In this document: positions 27,254-35,929 of the stretch, one piece after another
Numbering within the stretch: position 1 is the stretch's first letter
Layout of the letters: each line of letters opens with the position of its first letter
Source: Nocardiopsis potens DSM 45234
Lineage (GTDB): Bacteria > Actinomycetota > Actinomycetes > Streptosporangiales > Streptosporangiaceae
DNA: 64,000 nucleotides
Assembly (NCBI RefSeq): GCF_000341105.1
Contig: NZ_ANBB01000044.1
Coordinates: 1 to 64,000, forward strand
Direction: 5' to 3'
Translations under genes and position numbers: made by a program
The notes under the pieces: model-generated
The model's input: only the letters and a program-made list of their open reading frames with translations
Told to the model about the DNA's origin: nothing
Database searches by the model: none

Positions 27254-28834
27254 ATGACTTCCGCAGTGACCGGCCGGCAGCCGACCGGCCGCACTGTCCC
27301 CAAGGCCGGAGCGCGCGAATGGCTCGGCCTGGCCGTGCTGGTCCTGCCGGTGCTGCTGATCGCCATCGACATGACCGTGCTCGGCTTCGCCGTGCCCTAC
27401 CTCACCGAGGACCTCCGGCCCACCGGCGGCCAGCTGCTGTGGATCATCGACATCTACGGCTTCATGCTGGCCGGGCTGCTGGTCACCATGGGTTCGCTGG
27501 GAGACCGGATCGGCCGCCGCCGGCTGCTGATGATCGGCGCGCTGGGCTTCGGCGGCGCCTCGCTGCTGGCGGCCTTCTCCACCACGCCCGAGATGCTGAT
27601 CGCCGCGCGCGCCCTGCTCGGCCTGGCCGGCGCCACCCTGATGCCGTCGACCCTGTCGCTGCTGCGCAACCTGTTCCTGGACGACCGGCAGCGGATGCTG
27701 GCGATCGCGGTGTGGGCCTCCGGCTTCTCCGCCGGTAGCGCGCTCGGCCCGATCATCGGCGGCTGGCTGCTGGAGCACTTCCACTGGGGCTCGGTCTTCC
27801 TGATCAACCTGCCCGTGATGGCGGTGCTGCTGGTGCTGCTCCCGCTGCTGGTCAAGGAGTCCCGCGACCCGAACCCGGGCCGGCTGGACCCGCTGAGCGT
27901 GCTGCTGTCGATGGCCGCGATGCTGCCCGCCGTCTACGGCGTCAAGAAGACCGCCGAGTACGGTCCGGAGCCGCTGCCGCTGGCGCTGCTCTTCTTCGGC
28001 CTGCTGATGGGGGCGCTGTTCGTCCGCCGCCAGCTCCGCCTGGAGCACCCGCTGATCGACGTCCGGCTGTTCCGGATCCGCCGGTTCAGCGTGGCCGTGG
28101 CCACCAACCTGATGCTGGTCTTCTCGATGGTGGCGTCGCTGTTCTTCCTCACCCAGTACCTCCAGCTGGTGCTGGGCATGAGCCCGATCCGCGCCGGGTT
28201 CGTGCTGGTGCCCGGGCTGCTCCTGTCGGTCGTCGCCAGCTTCGCGGCGGTGGCCGCGGCGCGCCGGCTGAGCCTGGCCGCGGCCCTGGTCATCGGCCTG
28301 CTGCTGGTGGCGGCCGGGTTCGTCGCGGTCACCCTGGCCTCCACCGACCAGGGCGCGATCGCGATCGCGGTGGCGTTCGTCCTCATCGGGACCGGCATCG
28401 GCCTGGCCGAGACGCTGACCAACGACGCGATCCTCAGCGCCGCCCCGCCGGCCCGCGCCGGCGCCGCGTCGGCCATCTCCGAGACCGCCTACGAGCTCGG
28501 CGGCGCGCTGGGCGTGGCGCTGCTCGGCAGCCTGCTCACCGCGGCCTACCGGGTCGGACTGGCCGACGTCCCGTCGGTGCCCGGCCCGGACATGGAGGCG
28601 GCCCGGGACACCCTGGGCGGCGCGGTGACCGTCGCCGAGGGGCTGCCCGCCGAGGCCGGCGGTGCGCTGCTGCACGCCGCCCAGGCCGCCTTCACCGACG
28701 GCATGCACCTGACCAGCGCCATCGCCACGGTGATCGTGCTGGCCGCCGCGGCCCAGGCCTGGTTCCTGCTCCGCCGGGAGCGCACCCCGGCCGCCGCCGA
28801 GGCCGCGGAGCCGGAGAAGGCCGCCGCGCACTGA
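27254..28834 (+). CDS. MFS drug efflux transporter (DHA2, SmvA/LfrA-like)
   Basis: A 526-residue, 14-helix exporter of the DHA2 family. Motifs: LIAIDMTVLGFAVPYL near 36-51 (motif D1), GSLGDRIGRRRLLMIG near 81 (motif A) and GFSAGSALGPIIGGWLLEHF near 157-176 (motif C, typical of antiporter exporters). It should expel cationic or hydrophobic drugs with protons. GAGGGA precedes ATG 27254. Controlled by the divergent TetR protein. A hairpin follows at 28877-28905. Confidence 0.92.
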   Translation: MTSAVTGRQPTGRTVPKAGAREWLGLAVLVLPVLLIAIDMTVLGFAVPYLTEDLRPTGGQLLWIIDIYGFMLAGLLVTMGSLGDRIGRRRLLMIGALGFGGASLLAAFSTTPEMLIAARALLGLAGATLMPSTLSLLRNLFLDDRQRMLAIAVWASGFSAGSALGPIIGGWLLEHFHWGSVFLINLPVMAVLLVLLPLLVKESRDPNPGRLDPLSVLLSMAAMLPAVYGVKKTAEYGPEPLPLALLFFGLLMGALFVRRQLRLEHPLIDVRLFRIRRFSVAVATNLMLVFSMVASLFFLTQYLQLVLGMSPIRAGFVLVPGLLLSVVASFAAVAAARRLSLAAALVIGLLLVAAGFVAVTLASTDQGAIAIAVAFVLIGTGIGLAETLTNDAILSAAPPARAGAASAISETAYELGGALGVALLGSLLTAAYRVGLADVPSVPGPDMEAARDTLGGAVTVAEGLPAEAGGALLHAAQAAFTDGMHLTSAIATVIVLAAAAQAWFLLRRERTPAAAEAAEPEKAAAH

Positions 28835-29183
28835 CCGCGCCGACCGTATCGACCGCGCCATTGACCGCGCCGGCCAGGGGCGCCTCCGGATCCCGGGGGC
28901 GCCCCGCCGCGCCACCGGTGCCGCACCGCGCGGCACGGAGCGGACTCGGGCTCCGGGACCGGACCCAGGGGTGATCCGGCCCCGGAGCGGACGGGCGCGG
29001 TCGAGCCGACCACAGGGGGTTCAGCGGTGCGCCCGCCGGCCCCGAAAGAGAGGCCGGTCACACATTCTGGCCGCTGCCTCCGCCGCGCGCCAGACATCGC
29101 GCGCCTTTTCCGGCCTTGACCCTTCGGCGTCGATCTCGGCACCGTCGCGTCTCAGCGCCGGGAGGGGCCGCGGGGCCCGGGGA
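28835..29183. other. Spacer (349 bp) with terminator
   Basis: No gene. Three copies of GACCGCGCC follow the pump stop, then the hairpin at 28877-28905. The rest is featureless to my reading. Confidence 0.5.
28877..28905 (+). terminator. Hairpin after the efflux-pump gene
   Basis: GGGGCGCC (28877-28884) pairs with GGCGCCCC (28898-28905) around a 13-nt loop. Confidence 0.55.
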
Positions 29184-29903
29184 CTACCCCTCCTCCGGCG
29201 CTTCCTCCGGCCGCTCGGCCTCCTGCTCGGCGGAGATCTCGTGGTACATCCGGCGGGTGGTGTCGGTGTGCTCGCGCATCAGCCGGGCGGCCCGCTCGCC
29301 GTCGCCGGCCTCGATCGCGTCGATGATCCCGGCGTGCTCGCGCCAGGAGTCCCGGCCCCGGCGGACCGCGACCAGGCCGTGGTACCAGCGCACCCGGCGG
29401 GCGACCTGGGCGGCCAGCCCGGCCAGGACCTCGTTTCCGGACAGCTCGGTGACCAGCCGGTGCAGATCGGCGTTGAGCGCCACGGTCCGCTCGGCGTCGC
29501 CCTGCTCCAGGCAGGCCTCCCCCTCGGCGCACAGCGCGCGCAGCCGGGCGACCCCGGCGGCGCCGGCGTTCCCGGCGGCGAGCCGGGCCGCCTCGCCCTC
29601 CAGCAGCCCGCGCACCGCCAGCAGCTGCTCCGCCTCGTCCTCGCCGGGCTGGTGCACGAAGGCGCCGTACCCAGGGCGCAGGTCGACCCAGCCCTCGTTG
29701 CTGAGCCGCTGCAGCGCCTCCCGGATGGGCTGGCGGGACACGCCCAGCCGCTCGGCGAGCTCGTTCTCCACCAGATGCTGCCCGGGAGGCAGCCTGCGCA
29801 GCGTGATGAGCTCCAGGAGCGTCTCGTAGACGCTCTCGCGCAGCGGCACGGGACGCCGGACCGGAGTGGTGAGCAGGTTCTTGTCGAGCGGGCTTGGCGC
29901 CAT
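29184..29903 (-). CDS. GntR-family regulator, FCD subfamily
   Basis: A 239-residue regulator. Winged HTH at about 20-85 (LRESVYETLLELITLRRLPPG, ELAERLGVSRQPIREALQRLSNEGWV) and an FCD domain with NADLHRLVTELSGNEVL near 145-161 and two downstream His positions (WYHGLV, REHAGIIDAIEAGD). It starts at ATG 29903. It follows moeA on the same strand, but no metabolic partner is adjacent. A CTGTATACAG palindrome upstream of moeA (31365-31374) is a possible site, though the link is weak. Confidence 0.88.
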   Translation of the reverse strand: MAPSPLDKNLLTTPVRRPVPLRESVYETLLELITLRRLPPGQHLVENELAERLGVSRQPIREALQRLSNEGWVDLRPGYGAFVHQPGEDEAEQLLAVRGLLEGEAARLAAGNAGAAGVARLRALCAEGEACLEQGDAERTVALNADLHRLVTELSGNEVLAGLAAQVARRVRWYHGLVAVRRGRDSWREHAGIIDAIEAGDGERAARLMREHTDTTRRMYHEISAEQEAERPEEAPEEG

Positions 29904-30028
29904 CGTCAATCGGGTTCCGTCTTCGTCGCGGCGGTGTCGGCGATGCCTGGGCGGGATCGGCCCTCCTGGTGCCAGCAGTGTAATCGGCGCCGCCCCTCGG
30001 GGCCGCACCCCCGGCGGGGCCCGGAGGT

Positions 30029-31240
30029 TCAGCGGGGCAGGCGGAGCAGCTCCGCCTCGGGGCCGCGCCACCCCGGCGGGATCACCGCGTAGGCGTCGGC
30101 GGCGGCCGGGGAGCGCAGGCTGCCGGGCCGGTCGTGGCCGATCGGGCGGACCCCGTCCGCGTCGGCCCGGACCGCGACCAGCCGGGTGTCCCGGGGGTGC
30201 GGGTCGATCCCGTCCAGCACCCTGGCGCGGGCCGGCTCCGCCGCGGCCGGATCCGGCCGCCCGCCGATCGCCGCCAGCACCGGGACGAGCAGGGTGAGCG
30301 CGGCGACCAGGGCCGCGTTGGGGTTGCCGGGCAGGCCGACCACGGCGGGGCCCGGCGCGGAGGGCGGGCCGAGGTGCGCGAGGAGCTGCGGGTGGCCGGG
30401 GCGGCACGCCACGCCGTCCACGACGACCTCGGCGCCGAGCGCGGCCAGGGCCGGCCGCAGGTGGTCGGCGGGCCCCTTGGAGGAGGCGCCGCACACCGCG
30501 ATGGCGTCGGCCCCGGACCCGGCCGCCGCGCGCAGCGCGCCCACCGTGCCGCCGAGCCGGTCCCGCACCCGCACCGGCGGGTCGGCCTGTGCTCCGGCCC
30601 AGGCGGCGACGCCGGGGAGCATCGGGCCGATCGCGTCCCGGACCGCGCCCGGGGCGGGGATCCCGGCGGGGACCACCTCGTCCCCGGTGACCAGCACCGC
30701 GACCCGCGGCCGGTAGACCGGGAGCGTGTCGTGGCCGAGCGCGGCGGCCAGCCCGAGCACCGCGGGGGCGACCGGGGAGCCCTGCTTGACCACGATGTCG
30801 CCGGGGCGGGTGTCCTCCCCCGCCCGGCGGATGTGCCGTCCGGGGGCGGGCGGTCCGCCGTCCGCGGCGACGGCGTCCTCCGCGGTGCGCACCGCCTGCT
30901 CCAGCGGGAGCACGGCGTCGGCCCCGGGCGGGACCGGCGCGCCGGTGGCGATCTCCACCGCCGTGCCGGCGGCGAGCGGGACGGCGCTCGGCGCGGCGCC
31001 GGCCAGCACCCGCCCGGTGACGGCCCACGGGCCGGGGCCCGCCACCGCGTAGCCGTCCATCGCCGAGGTGTCGCAGTCCGGGATGCCGACCAGCGCGGTG
31101 AGGTCGGCGGCGAGGACGGCGCCGAGCGCCTCGGAGAGCGGGACGGTCCGGACGGCGGCCGGCCCGCACCTCTCCCCCAGCGCCCGCGCGGCGGAGCGGG
31201 CCCGCTCCCACGGCGCCGGCGTCCGTTCCCCTCGGCCCAT
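30029..31240 (-). CDS. moeA: Molybdopterin molybdenumtransferase
   Basis: A 403-residue MoeA that inserts molybdate into adenylylated molybdopterin. Domain landmarks: SAMDGYAV near 60, IATGAPVPPGADAVLPLEQA near 97-116, DIVVKQGSPV near 150, RVAVLVTGDEVVPAG near 178-192, and GLPGNPNAALVAALTLLVPVL near 310. ATG 31240. The catalytic Mo-cofactor region reads AVCGASSKGPADHLRPAL where many MoeA proteins have GGVS-G; small divergence. Stand-alone, without other moa genes in the window. Confidence 0.9.
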   Translation of the reverse strand: MGRGERTPAPWERARSAARALGERCGPAAVRTVPLSEALGAVLAADLTALVGIPDCDTSAMDGYAVAGPGPWAVTGRVLAGAAPSAVPLAAGTAVEIATGAPVPPGADAVLPLEQAVRTAEDAVAADGGPPAPGRHIRRAGEDTRPGDIVVKQGSPVAPAVLGLAAALGHDTLPVYRPRVAVLVTGDEVVPAGIPAPGAVRDAIGPMLPGVAAWAGAQADPPVRVRDRLGGTVGALRAAAGSGADAIAVCGASSKGPADHLRPALAALGAEVVVDGVACRPGHPQLLAHLGPPSAPGPAVVGLPGNPNAALVAALTLLVPVLAAIGGRPDPAAAEPARARVLDGIDPHPRDTRLVAVRADADGVRPIGHDRPGSLRSPAAADAYAVIPPGWRGPEAELLRLPR

Positions 31241-31364
31241 CACCGCTCCTCGTGCCGCTGCGGCCCCGGCCGCTCCCTCTGCTCGCACAGGACCTGTATA
31301 TCCGCGCCTCCGCGGGCGCAGGCCCCGACTCGCCCGCTCCTCCGAGCCTATCGGCCGCCCTCGA

Positions 31365-31374
31365 CTGTATACAG
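31365..31374. promoter_or_regulatory. CTGTATACAG palindrome upstream of moeA and tRNA genes
   Basis: A perfect 10-bp palindrome in the divergent moeA/tRNA spacer. TGTATACA is a core seen in operators of several FCD-type GntR proteins; one such regulator is encoded at 29184-29903. The match is suggestive only. Confidence 0.4.
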
Positions 31375-31422
31375 AATACGAAGTAGACGGAAGGGTCTCC
31401 CGCCCGCCGCTTCCCGGTCGAT

Positions 31423-31450
31423 TTGCCACCTGCGGAGATTCCGCTAAAGT
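31423..31450 (+). promoter_or_regulatory. tRNA operon promoter
   Basis: TTGCCA (31423-31428), a 16-bp spacer and TAAAGT (31445-31450), about 60 bp before the first tRNA. This fits a vegetative sigma-70 promoter. Confidence 0.65.
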
Positions 31451-31512
31451 TCTAAACGCAGCACGGCGCAGGGCCCACCGGGAAGCCGGGGGGAACGGGG
31501 CCGGGGCAGCAC

Positions 31513-31585
31513 GCGGACGTGGCTCAGCTGGTAGAGCATCACCTTGCCAAGGTGAGGGTCGCGGGTTCGAATCCCGTCGTCCGCT
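31513..31585 (+). tRNA. tRNA-Gly (GCC)
   Basis: Acceptor arms GCGGACG and CGTCCGC pair fully. The anticodon loop reads TTGCCAA, anticodon GCC. D-arm GGCTCAGCTGGTAGAGC and T-loop TTCGAAT are standard. CCA is not encoded. Confidence 0.97.
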
Positions 31586-31626
31586 CGGAGAACCGGGGCG
31601 CCTGGCGCACCCCGGGGCCTGAGTCC

Positions 31627-31697
31627 GGTGGAGTGGCCGAGAGGCGAGGCAGCGGCCTGCAAAGCCGTCAACACGGGTTCGAATCCCGTCTCCACCT
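31627..31697 (+). tRNA. tRNA-Cys (GCA)
   Basis: Acceptor arms GGTGGAG and CTCCACC pair fully, discriminator T as expected for tRNA-Cys. The anticodon loop CTGCAAA carries GCA. Second gene of the three-tRNA cluster. Confidence 0.96.
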
Positions 31698-31712
31698 CTC
31701 ATGAGGGAACAC

Positions 31713-31786
31713 GGGCGGTTAGCTCAGTTGGTTAGAGCGCTACCTTGACACGGTAGAGGTCACAGGTTCGAATCCTGTATCGCCCA
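31713..31786 (+). tRNA. tRNA-Val (GAC)
   Basis: Acceptor arms GGGCGGT and ATCGCCC pair, discriminator A. The anticodon loop CTTGACAC gives GAC. Third gene of the cluster, followed by two hairpins. Confidence 0.96.
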
Positions 31787-31800
31787 CCGGAATCACCGCG

Positions 31801-31869
31801 GGCCGGAGATTCTTCCGGCCGCAGCGACGAAAAGCGCCCCCGCCTTTGAAGGCGGGGGCGCTTTTCGTC
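31801..31869. terminator. Tandem hairpin terminators after the tRNA cluster
   Basis: First hairpin: GGCCGGA (31801-31807) with TCCGGCC (31814-31820). Second: 31826-31846 pairs with 31849-31869, a G+C core flanked by AAAAG/CTTTT, so it can end transcripts from both directions. Confidence 0.85.
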
Positions 31870-32123
31870 GTCGGCGCGCGGGCCGATCGCGGTCGGCGGG
31901 ACGGAGGCCGGCCCCCATCCGGGCGAGCGCGGCCGTGGTGTGGACTCCGAGTCCGTATCGGCCTCGGAGAAGTCGATGGCCATCGCCTCTCCGTCTGAGT
32001 CGATGTCGACGATCCGGTCTCCTGCTCCCGCCGGCGCCCCGAGCGCACCGGCCCGGGGCTCCCGCCCGAGGTCCACCTGTTCGGCGGCGGCGATGCGCAG
32101 CGCTCTTCCGGCGGGCTCCGCGG

Positions 32124-32591
32124 TCAGGCCCCCGTGCTGGAGCCGGGGCGGACGATCATCAGCACCGTCACCACCGCCCAGAGCAGGTTGAAGACGCCGG
32201 TCAGCATGGCCAGCCGCGCGGTGGTGCGGCGCTCCACCTCGGCGGCGCCGCCGTCCAGTCGGTCCAGCAGCGCCTGCTGGCCGGGGAGGACCAGCAGCGC
32301 CAGGACGCCGGCCGCGATGGCGGTGAGCCCGATCGAGACCAGCAGCCAGGCGTCGGTCAGGACGCCCATGGTGCTCGCGGTGGCGAAGCCGAAGACCGGG
32401 ACGGCGATGCCGACGAGGGCGTAGACGCGGCAGATCCGGTGCAGCAGCCGGACCGGGGCCAGGGCCGCGGCGTCCGGCCCGGCCGCCGCGGCCCGGCGGA
32501 CGGACGCGGGGAACATGCTGCCGGCCACGGTGACCGGCCCGACGGCGATGACCGCCGCCAGGACGTGCAGGGAGAGCAGGAGCTTCGCCAT
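32124..32591 (-). CDS. DUF2269-like integral membrane protein
   Basis: A 155-residue protein with four hydrophobic helices (about 4-24, 55-77, 80-102 and 128-148) and no catalytic motif that I can see. The opening AKLLLSLHVLAAVIAVGPV with its conserved His resembles DUF2269 membrane proteins. The function is unknown. ATG 32591 has GGGGGAG upstream; the GTG three bases earlier is less likely. Confidence 0.75.
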   Translation of the reverse strand: MAKLLLSLHVLAAVIAVGPVTVAGSMFPASVRRAAAAGPDAAALAPVRLLHRICRVYALVGIAVPVFGFATASTMGVLTDAWLLVSIGLTAIAAGVLALLVLPGQQALLDRLDGGAAEVERRTTARLAMLTGVFNLLWAVVTVLMIVRPGSSTGA

Positions 32592-33011
32592 CACTCGCTC
32601 CCCCTTCCGGAACGGGCGGCGGCCGTCGCCGTCGGGGCCGCGGGGATCGGGGGCCGGGTGGTCTCGGTGCTGGGCATCGCGGTGCTGCTCTCTCCTCTGG
32701 TTCCTTCGATTCCTTCGCCTGTGCCGGGGGCTCCGCCGGGCGGCGGAAGGCCGCGCCCGGGGCCCGGAAGCGGTCGCCGCGGCGGCCCGGGGCCCGGTCC
32801 GGGCGCTCCGGGACGGGCTCCCCGCACCTCGCGGCCGTCCGCCGGACCGGCACGGAAGGAAACGTTAGGGCGGTGCGGCGCCGCCCCCCAGAGGCGAAAA
32901 CGCCGATTTCCAACGGATTCCCGCCACCGGCCGCCCGGTGCGTCTCCCCCGCCCTGAGGACCGGCCCGGCCCCGCGGACCGGCCCGGCGCGGCCTGCTCT
33001 ACCGTGGCCGC
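32592..33011. other. Divergent spacer (420 bp)
   Basis: No gene. A pyrimidine-rich stretch with a repeated TTCCTTCG (near 32701-32716) is the only notable sequence. The rightward gene probably starts transcription very close to its ATG, as no Shine-Dalgarno is visible. Confidence 0.45.
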
Positions 33012-34100
33012 ATGCACACGGTTGCGGTCCTGGCCCTGGACCATGTGGTCGTCTCCGACCTGGCGATCCCGATCGACGCGTTCGGGCGCGTCCGGCTGGC
33101 GGACGGCGGCCGGCCGTACCGGGTCCGGGTGTGCGCGGCATCGCCGCAGGTCGCCGGGGACGCCGTCGCGCTGACCGCGCCCCACGGCCTGGACGCGCTG
33201 CGGCGGGCGGACACCGTCGTCGTCCCCGGGTGCGCGCCGCACGCCGCTCTCCCGGGGGAGCCGGTGCTCGACGCGCTGCGCGCCGCCGCGGCGGCCGGCG
33301 CCCGGATCGCCTCGGTCTGCGTCGGCGCGTTCGTGCTGGCCGAGGCGGGGCTGCTGGACGGGCTGAGCGCGACCACCCACTGGCTGGCCGCCGGCCGGCT
33401 GGCCGAGCTGTACCCGCGGGTCGACGTGCGCCCGGACGTGCTCTACGTGGACAACGGCCAGGTGCTGACCTCGGCCGGCGCGGCCGCCGGGATCGACCTG
33501 TGCCTGCACATGGTCCGGCGGGACCTGGGCTCGGCGGTGGCCGCCGACGCGGCACGGACGATGGTGGTGCCGCTGGAGCGGGAGGGCGGGCAGGCGCAGT
33601 TCGTCGCGCAGGCGCGGCCGCCGGCGCCCGCCGGGTCCGAGCTGGAGCCGGTGCTCTCCTGGATCGAGGAGAACCTGGACGCGGAGCTGACCCTGGCGGC
33701 GATGGCCGCGCGCTGCGGCATGAGCGAACGGACCTTCGGCCGCAGGTTCCGGGAGCAGACCGGGACCACGCCGCTGCAGTGGCTGCTGCGCGCCCGGGTG
33801 CGCCGCGCCCAGCTCCTGCTGGAGACGACCGACGAGGGCGTCGAGCGGATCGCGGTGCGGGCCGGGTTCGGTTCGCCGACCGCCTTCCGGGAGCGGTTCC
33901 GGCGCGTCGTCGGGGTGGCGCCCCGGGCCTACCGCGCCTCCTTCCGCAGCCGCGGCCCCGGGTCGCACGCGCTCGTCACCGCCCCGGCGGAGCGGGCCGA
34001 CCGCGCCGAGGGGGTCCGCGGAACCGCCCGCCCGGGCCTCCCCGGCGCCGGCCCGTTCGCCGCCTACGGCCGCGCCCCGGCGGCGGCCGGACCCCGCTGA
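33012..34100 (+). CDS. GlxA-type AraC-family transcriptional regulator
   Basis: A 362-residue protein of two domains: an N-terminal DJ-1/PfpI fold (1-185) with nucleophile-elbow SVCVGAFVLAEAGLLDG near 101-117, followed by HW as in GlxA proteins, and a C-terminal AraC double HTH (about 215-310: ELTLAAMAARCGMSERTFGRRF, VERIAVRAGFGSPTAFRERF). The last 50 residues are disordered. It resembles regulators of amine or arginine-type catabolism. The ATG is close to a weak -10, so the mRNA may be leaderless. Targets are unknown. Confidence 0.88.
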   Translation: MHTVAVLALDHVVVSDLAIPIDAFGRVRLADGGRPYRVRVCAASPQVAGDAVALTAPHGLDALRRADTVVVPGCAPHAALPGEPVLDALRAAAAAGARIASVCVGAFVLAEAGLLDGLSATTHWLAAGRLAELYPRVDVRPDVLYVDNGQVLTSAGAAAGIDLCLHMVRRDLGSAVAADAARTMVVPLEREGGQAQFVAQARPPAPAGSELEPVLSWIEENLDAELTLAAMAARCGMSERTFGRRFREQTGTTPLQWLLRARVRRAQLLLETTDEGVERIAVRAGFGSPTAFRERFRRVVGVAPRAYRASFRSRGPGSHALVTAPAERADRAEGVRGTARPGLPGAGPFAAYGRAPAAAGPR

Positions 34101-34239
34101 CCCGCCGGAGCACGCGACCGCCCCGGAGAACCGCCGCCGAGCGCGGCGTCCGGGCCCGCACACGGGGGCCGTGCTCCGCGGGTCCGGGGCGGTGGACCAC
34201 ACTGAGGGGCACCGCGGCACAGAGGGAAGGAAGAGGCCC

Positions 34240-35055
34240 ATGTCAGGCGAGACGGCCGAGACGGCCACCGCCCCGGCGGAGCACGCCGGCGATCTGATCG
34301 TCTCCGAGGAGGGCGGGGTGCTGAGCGTCACCTTCGACCGCCCGGACGCCCGCAACGCGATGACCTCGCAGATGTACGAGGGGCTGCACCGGGCCTGCGA
34401 GCGGGCCGACGGCGACCCCGGGGTCAAGGCCCTGGTGCTGCGCGGCACCGGTGCGAAGGCGTTCGTGGCGGGCAGCGACATCCGGGAGTTCGAGGCGTTC
34501 TCCTCCGGCAGGGACGGCGTCGAGTACGAGACCCTGATCAGCAGGGTGCTCAACCGGATCGAGGACGTCGACGTGCCCACCGTCGCGGTGGTCCGCGGCT
34601 ACTGCGTCGGCGGCGGGCTGGCCATCGCCACCGCATGCGACATCCGCCTCGCCGACGAGACCGCCCGGTTCGGCGTGCCGATCGCCCGCACCCTGGGCAA
34701 CTGCCTCTCCGCCAACACCATGTCCCTGCTGCACCAGAGGCTGGGCGCGGCGCGCACCCTGGACCTGCTGCTCCGCGCCGACTTCCTGGGCGCCGAGGAC
34801 GCCCGCACCGCCGGCTTCGTCTCCGCGGTCACCGCCCCGGAGGAGCTGGAGGAGGCGGTGGCCGACACGCTGCGCCGGATCCTCTCCCAGGCACCGGTCA
34901 CGATGTGGGCGTCCAAGGAGATCACCCGGCGGCTGCGCCGCTCGGGCCTGCCCGAGGACTCCGACGTGATCGAGGCCGCCTTCGGCAGCGCCGACTTCGC
35001 AGCCGCGGTCCGCGCCTTCGGCACCGGGACCCGCCCGGAGTGGACCGGCCGCTGA
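34240..35055 (+). CDS. Crotonase-fold enoyl-CoA hydratase/isomerase-family protein
   Basis: A 271-residue crotonase. The oxyanion-hole segments are present: FVAGSDIREF near 77-86 and RGYCVGGGLAIATACDIRLAD near 118-138. The two hydratase glutamates appear absent by eye: FGQPEI is replaced by FGVPIARTLGNCLS, and ALELLLTG by TLDLLLRA (Asp). It may therefore not be a classic hydratase but an isomerase, dehydratase or CoA-ester lyase. AAGGAAGAGG precedes ATG 34240. A perfect 36-bp palindrome follows. Confidence 0.85.
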   Translation: MSGETAETATAPAEHAGDLIVSEEGGVLSVTFDRPDARNAMTSQMYEGLHRACERADGDPGVKALVLRGTGAKAFVAGSDIREFEAFSSGRDGVEYETLISRVLNRIEDVDVPTVAVVRGYCVGGGLAIATACDIRLADETARFGVPIARTLGNCLSANTMSLLHQRLGAARTLDLLLRADFLGAEDARTAGFVSAVTAPEELEEAVADTLRRILSQAPVTMWASKEITRRLRRSGLPEDSDVIEAAFGSADFAAAVRAFGTGTRPEWTGR

Positions 35056-35262
35056 CCCTCGGGGCCGCCCCGGACCGGGGCGGCGCCCCGGCCGGAGGGG
35101 GCGGGACGCCTCCGGCCGGCCCGCGCGGGCACGCCGCCTCGGGCGGAACTCCGCGGCCGCGCGGGGCCGAGGCGGCCGGTCCCCGGCGGTCCGCTCGGCG
35201 GGGGGGGGGCGCCCCCGCCGCACCGCACGCGCACCTCCCGGCCGGGCCGGGCGGACCTCCGG

Positions 35263-35298
35263 GAAGGCCGCCGCCGGGCGCGCCCGGCGGCGGCCTTC
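35263..35298. terminator. Perfect 36-bp palindrome
   Basis: Arms 35263-35280 and 35281-35298 meet without a spacer. It ends the crotonase transcript just before the TetR gene. Confidence 0.75.
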
Positions 35299-35329
35299 TC
35301 CGCCTCGCGGGGCTGGCATGGTTGGCCCC

Positions 35330-35893
35330 ATGACCAGACCACGCAAGGCGCGCGCCGCGGAGGCGGCCGTCGAGGTGATCGCGGAGGGCGGGCTGCGGGC
35401 GCTGACCCACCGGGCGGTGGACGCGCGGGCCGGGCTGCCGCCGGGGAGCACCAGCAGCTGCTACCGGACCCGGCTGGCGCTGCAGCGGGCCGCACTGGAG
35501 CGGATCGTCGAGCTGGACGAGGCGGTGCTGGAGGAGTTCGCCTTCCCCCCGGGCGACGCCGAGGCCGCGCTGGAGGCGCTGACCGGCCTGCTGGAGCACT
35601 GGACCGGCCCGGCCCGCGAGCGCTCCCGGGCCCGGATGGAGCTGTACCTGGACGCCGCCCGCGCCCCCGATCTCCGCCCGCACCTGGAGGAGGCGAGCCT
35701 GCGCTTCCTGCACCGGGCCCGGGACGGGCTGGCGGCCGCCGGGATCCCGGACCCGGAGAGCGCCGCGCGGCTGCTCGTCGCCCAGCTCGACGGGGTGGTC
35801 TTCGACGCGGTCGCGCGGCCCTTCCACGGCCCGGCGGACCGGGCCTGGCTGCGCGGCGCGGTCTCCGCCGCCCTCGCCTCGCTACGCCTGTAG
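35330..35893 (+). CDS. TetR-family regulator of the adjacent P450
   Basis: A 187-residue TetR-like protein. HTH near 5-45: KARAAEAAVEVIAEGGLRALTHRAVDARAGLPPGSTSSCY. A helical ligand domain follows. ATG 35330 is chosen; ATG 35318 is possible. Its stop codon lies within the operator shared with the downstream cytochrome P450 gene (36 bp gap). It likely controls the P450, and an internal operator at its own 3' end implies that the P450 has its own promoter. Confidence 0.87.
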   Translation: MTRPRKARAAEAAVEVIAEGGLRALTHRAVDARAGLPPGSTSSCYRTRLALQRAALERIVELDEAVLEEFAFPPGDAEAALEALTGLLEHWTGPARERSRARMELYLDAARAPDLRPHLEEASLRFLHRARDGLAAAGIPDPESAARLLVAQLDGVVFDAVARPFHGPADRAWLRGAVSAALASLRL

Positions 35894-35915
35894 CATGGAT
35901 CGCTACAGATGTAGC
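35888..35915. promoter_or_regulatory. TGTAGC triple-copy operator before the P450
   Basis: CTGTAGC (35888-35894) and GCTACAG (35902-35908) form a perfect inverted repeat with a 7-bp centre. A third copy, ATGTAGC, follows at 35909-35915. It overlaps the tetR stop codon and ends 14 bp before the P450 start. Confidence 0.7.
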
Positions 35916-35929
35916 AACCTGGAGGCCGG

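Noticed and set aside
31513-31786. Integration site or phage element at the tRNA cluster
   Set aside because: No integrase, attachment repeat or foreign base composition near the three tRNAs.
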